A stretch of DNA of 64,000 bases, from the NCBI RefSeq assembly GCF_029087225.1, contig NZ_JARFJD010000004.1:1-64000 (forward strand). The letters run 5' to 3'. Below, in pieces: positions 61,979 to 64,000 of the stretch (its first letter is position 1; each line of letters starts with the position of its first letter). The notes beneath the pieces were generated by a model. It was given only the letters and a program-made list of their open reading frames with translations, was not told where the DNA came from and made no database searches. Source of the stretch: Limnobacter olei (lineage in GTDB: Bacteria > Pseudomonadota > Gammaproteobacteria > Burkholderiales > Burkholderiaceae_B). A program made the translations under genes and the position numbers.

Positions 61979-62014
61979 GCAATTACCCCTGAAGATAGAA
62001 AGAATTGCTCGATT

Positions 62015-63136
62015 TTACAGCTTGGCCAGCCAAAAAAACTGCAAATACTCCACTCGGCGGCTTTCATCACTCAAGGTGTCAAACCCAAACTTGACTCCGC
62101 CATGTTTGAAGTAAGCCGCAAAATCGAATGCCTCGAAGTGCGTTTCATAGCCCACGGTGATACCTTCCAGCCAAGGGAAAGGTTGCTGCCAACCCGCACT
62201 AAGGCGCGGCAAAACCAAACCATTGATGTGTTTGACATCTACGCCCAGTTGGTGAACCTGACGAATACCAGTTGCATGCTGGATACCCAAATGAGTTTTT
62301 ACCGGCAGGCTAAAGGTGTAGTTCTCGCGGCTATTGCGGCCCTGAATGGCTGAGTTGTAGTTGAGGAAACCGTCAGAATCGAATTGGTTGACATTGCTGT
62401 TGATGGTTTGAACAGTAGTGGGTGCACTGTCAATTTCGTTGCTGTTAAACAGATTCTGAACGTTGGCAAACATCAGGGTATTGGGCTTTGCCTGCCATTG
62501 CACAGCCAAGTCCAAGGCGTACCCCAGGCCACTTGGGCCAGGACCGGCGGGAAACTGAAAATCGGCTTCCGTGTCGCGCTCTACAGTATTGACATTGATG
62601 TCGTAGCTGCCATCTGCGCGAGCAGCAGCGAAGCCCTTGGCCTGTATTTCACGGTAACGGTCGATGTTGTACACCCGAAATGCAGGGGATATTTCAACAC
62701 TCGGCAACGTCAAGGTTTTGGCGAAACTTAAACCAGTGTGTTCAATTCCATAGCCATCAAAATCAACCGCGTAAACGCGATTGGTGTTGGGTGGTACACG
62801 TGCATTAATGTCGGCGTAAAGCTGACCGGTTTCTCGGCCTGCATTGATAAAAATTTCCTGCCGCTTGTAGGCTTGCAAGGTAAAGCCATTTCGACTGGCT
62901 TGCAGGTATGCAGCATTCTCGGCCAAGCCGTATACCTGGCTTTGCCTGGGGCTGTACCCGGTGAATTGATCGTCAAACTGATCAATTGATGTTGCGTTGT
63001 TGGCCTGATAGGTTTGACCACCGAATTCGAGCACGTACTGCCCTGAATCGCTTGCGCTTGCCATGCCTGAAATAAAAAAGGCCGCCGCCACAGCGGCGAC
63101 CTTGAGACCAAATTTAGAATTGTTCAAACGTACCAT
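62015..63136 (-). CDS. Putative outer-membrane beta-barrel protein
   Basis: From the ATG at 63136 the product is 373 residues with a signal peptide (KVAAVAAAFFISGMASA). The mature chain alternates polar and hydrophobic residues, with many Asn, Gln and aromatic residues, and ends in YLQFFWLAKL, a plausible final barrel strand. No named family is recognised. It overlaps the end of the upstream gene by 23 bases. It may be a secretion or surface partner of that protein. The gap to the polymerase gene is only 36 bases. Confidence 0.68.
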   Translation of the reverse strand: MVRLNNSKFGLKVAAVAAAFFISGMASASDSGQYVLEFGGQTYQANNATSIDQFDDQFTGYSPRQSQVYGLAENAAYLQASRNGFTLQAYKRQEIFINAGRETGQLYADINARVPPNTNRVYAVDFDGYGIEHTGLSFAKTLTLPSVEISPAFRVYNIDRYREIQAKGFAAARADGSYDINVNTVERDTEADFQFPAGPGPSGLGYALDLAVQWQAKPNTLMFANVQNLFNSNEIDSAPTTVQTINSNVNQFDSDGFLNYNSAIQGRNSRENYTFSLPVKTHLGIQHATGIRQVHQLGVDVKHINGLVLPRLSAGWQQPFPWLEGITVGYETHFEAFDFAAYFKHGGVKFGFDTLSDESRRVEYLQFFWLAKL

Positions 63137-64000
63137 CCACGTAATTGACCCGGGCATCGGCCACATTGTAGCGTGCCGCCAGTCGACCATCTCGCAACAC
63201 ATCTACGGTTTGCGCAGAGTCAGGATTGAAGGGCCCAACTGTAACCATGCTGGTGGGTGAGTTGATGGTAATGGATTCCACACCCTGTTCATTTCGCGAC
63301 GCATTCAGGATTACGGTAGTGCCGTTTTGCTGATAGGTAAATGCCAGTGAACCTGCGTCAACACCATCGAAAGTGTCGTTCAACACCGCGTTGTTGACCT
63401 GAAGCTCTACAACAAGCTCGGGGCGATTGGGCAAACGGAGCGTACCGTCGAACAGAACTGAGGCGGTGGCGGGCATTGTTTCTGTGGCTGGGGTGCCACT
63501 GAGGGTTACGGCACCTTCAAACAAGGTATTTGTAGCACTACCCTCTTTCAAATCAACCGCACCCGTAAATTCAATAACACCTTCATCACTGTCGGCGGAA
63601 AAGCTGCCGCGCAGTGCCCCCAATTGAGTCTCAATTCGGCCCTGTGCTGCAATTGAACCCGTCGACTCTTGGGTTTCGGGATCTTCGGTGCCACTTACAG
63701 TGAAGCTGCTTAACGCAGTGGTAATTGTTTGATCACCAGAGGTGGTAGTGAATGAGCCACTGCCGACCAATGTCACACTGTTCTCATCAGGGAATGTGGC
63801 AGTAAAGTCGATATCAACGTTTGTTGTGTCTGCAAGTTCAACCGCAGTGGGGTTTGCAGGGTTGCTGAAATCAAATTCAATGGGGGGCGCAACCATGCCA
63901 CTGAAAGACCCTGTCATACTTGTGGTGTTACCCAGGCTGTCAAAAGTTTTGTTGCCACTCGCCGTGGCAACGCCAGCGCCTGCAACACCGCCGATCACGC
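63114..64000 (-). CDS. Exported beta-rich protein, 5' end outside the window
   Basis: The frame is open to the window edge; about 295 codons are visible and its true start lies beyond 64000. The visible part is Thr/Ser/Gly-rich with repeated beta-type segments (GSGSFTTTSGDQTI, FEGAVTLSG, VLFDGTLRLP), no Cys and a low number of Lys residues, consistent with a secreted or surface beta-solenoid-like protein. It overlaps the barrel gene downstream, suggesting a surface-protein/barrel pair. The family is not recognised. Confidence 0.6.
   Translation of the reverse strand, partial: VIGGVAGAGVATASGNKTFDSLGNTTSMTGSFSGMVAPPIEFDFSNPANPTAVELADTTNVDIDFTATFPDENSVTLVGSGSFTTTSGDQTITTALSSFTVSGTEDPETQESTGSIAAQGRIETQLGALRGSFSADSDEGVIEFTGAVDLKEGSATNTLFEGAVTLSGTPATETMPATASVLFDGTLRLPNRPELVVELQVNNAVLNDTFDGVDAGSLAFTYQQNGTTVILNASRNEQGVESITINSPTSMVTVGPFNPDSAQTVDVLRDGRLAARYNVADARVNYVDGTFEQF

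Noticed and set aside
1-64000. CRISPR arrays, tRNA or rRNA genes, integrase-bounded prophage
   Set aside because: No regularly spaced direct repeats with unique spacers, no tRNA-like cloverleaf or rRNA sequence, and no integrase or phage structural genes were recognised.

Overview
The window looks like a chromosomal surface-polysaccharide region of a Gram-negative proteobacterium. Moderate GC by eye, TonB/outer-membrane proteins, the EPS-associated MarR-type regulator and the style of the sugar-nucleotide genes suggest a betaproteobacterium of the Burkholderiales (a Limnobacter-like organism is my guess). No rRNA, tRNA or CRISPR array was recognised.

Region 1 (1-15,100) holds precursor sugar genes broken up by unrelated genes. 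rmlB, rmlC and rmlA all lie on the minus strand but are separated by a small lipoprotein, a response regulator, an RfaH-type antiterminator, a TonB-dependent receptor and a HepT/MntA toxin-antitoxin pair. Then come two unknown minus-strand genes, a hybrid sensor kinase, the GDP-mannose/GDP-fucose genes (manC, fcl, gmd) and a HipB/HipA-like pair whose HipA lacks the kinase.

Region 2 (15,200-38,460) is an exopolysaccharide locus. A plus-strand operon starts with a palindromic operator and a perfect RfaH 'ops' element, then the EPS-associated regulator, tviB/tviC (UDP-GlcNAcA/UDP-GalNAcA), an FkbM methyltransferase, a Wzx flippase, glycosyltransferases, an asparagine-synthase-type amidotransferase, an EpsG-type polymerase, a glycosyltransferase interrupted by an in-frame TGA, and second copies of rmlA and rmlC. 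It converges on a minus-strand export operon: WecA-like initiating transferase, Wza-like SLBB porin, Wzz, and a YjbE / YjbF / fused YjbG-YjbH set.

Region 3 (38,500-45,950) is an accessory, partly decayed stretch: a lipoprotein, a complete hipBA with a striking perfect inverted repeat at its promoter, a fragment of a second wecA-like gene, an orphan MazF-like gene, a class 3 lipase, a Phd/PIN pair, a VapBC pair and an IS3 transposase remnant.

Region 4 (45,950-62,000) is a second, O-antigen-like locus, mostly on the minus strand: third copies of rmlC and rmlA, a methyltransferase, a second Wzx, a WbpM-like dehydratase, a PglC-type initiating transferase, a C4 reductase/epimerase, and a 4,6-dehydratase / reductase / 2-epimerase trio that best fits UDP-L-QuiNAc synthesis, with WbuB-type and other glycosyltransferases and a Wzy-type polymerase/ligase. 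Two AT-rich genes (50,177-52,064) sit on the opposite strand inside it. The window ends with an outer-membrane barrel protein and the 3' part of a second exported protein.

Together the genes supply activated sugars, build repeat units on undecaprenyl phosphate, flip and polymerise them, and export them. There appear to be two separate Wzx/Wzy systems, with RfaH-ops antitermination visible for the first.
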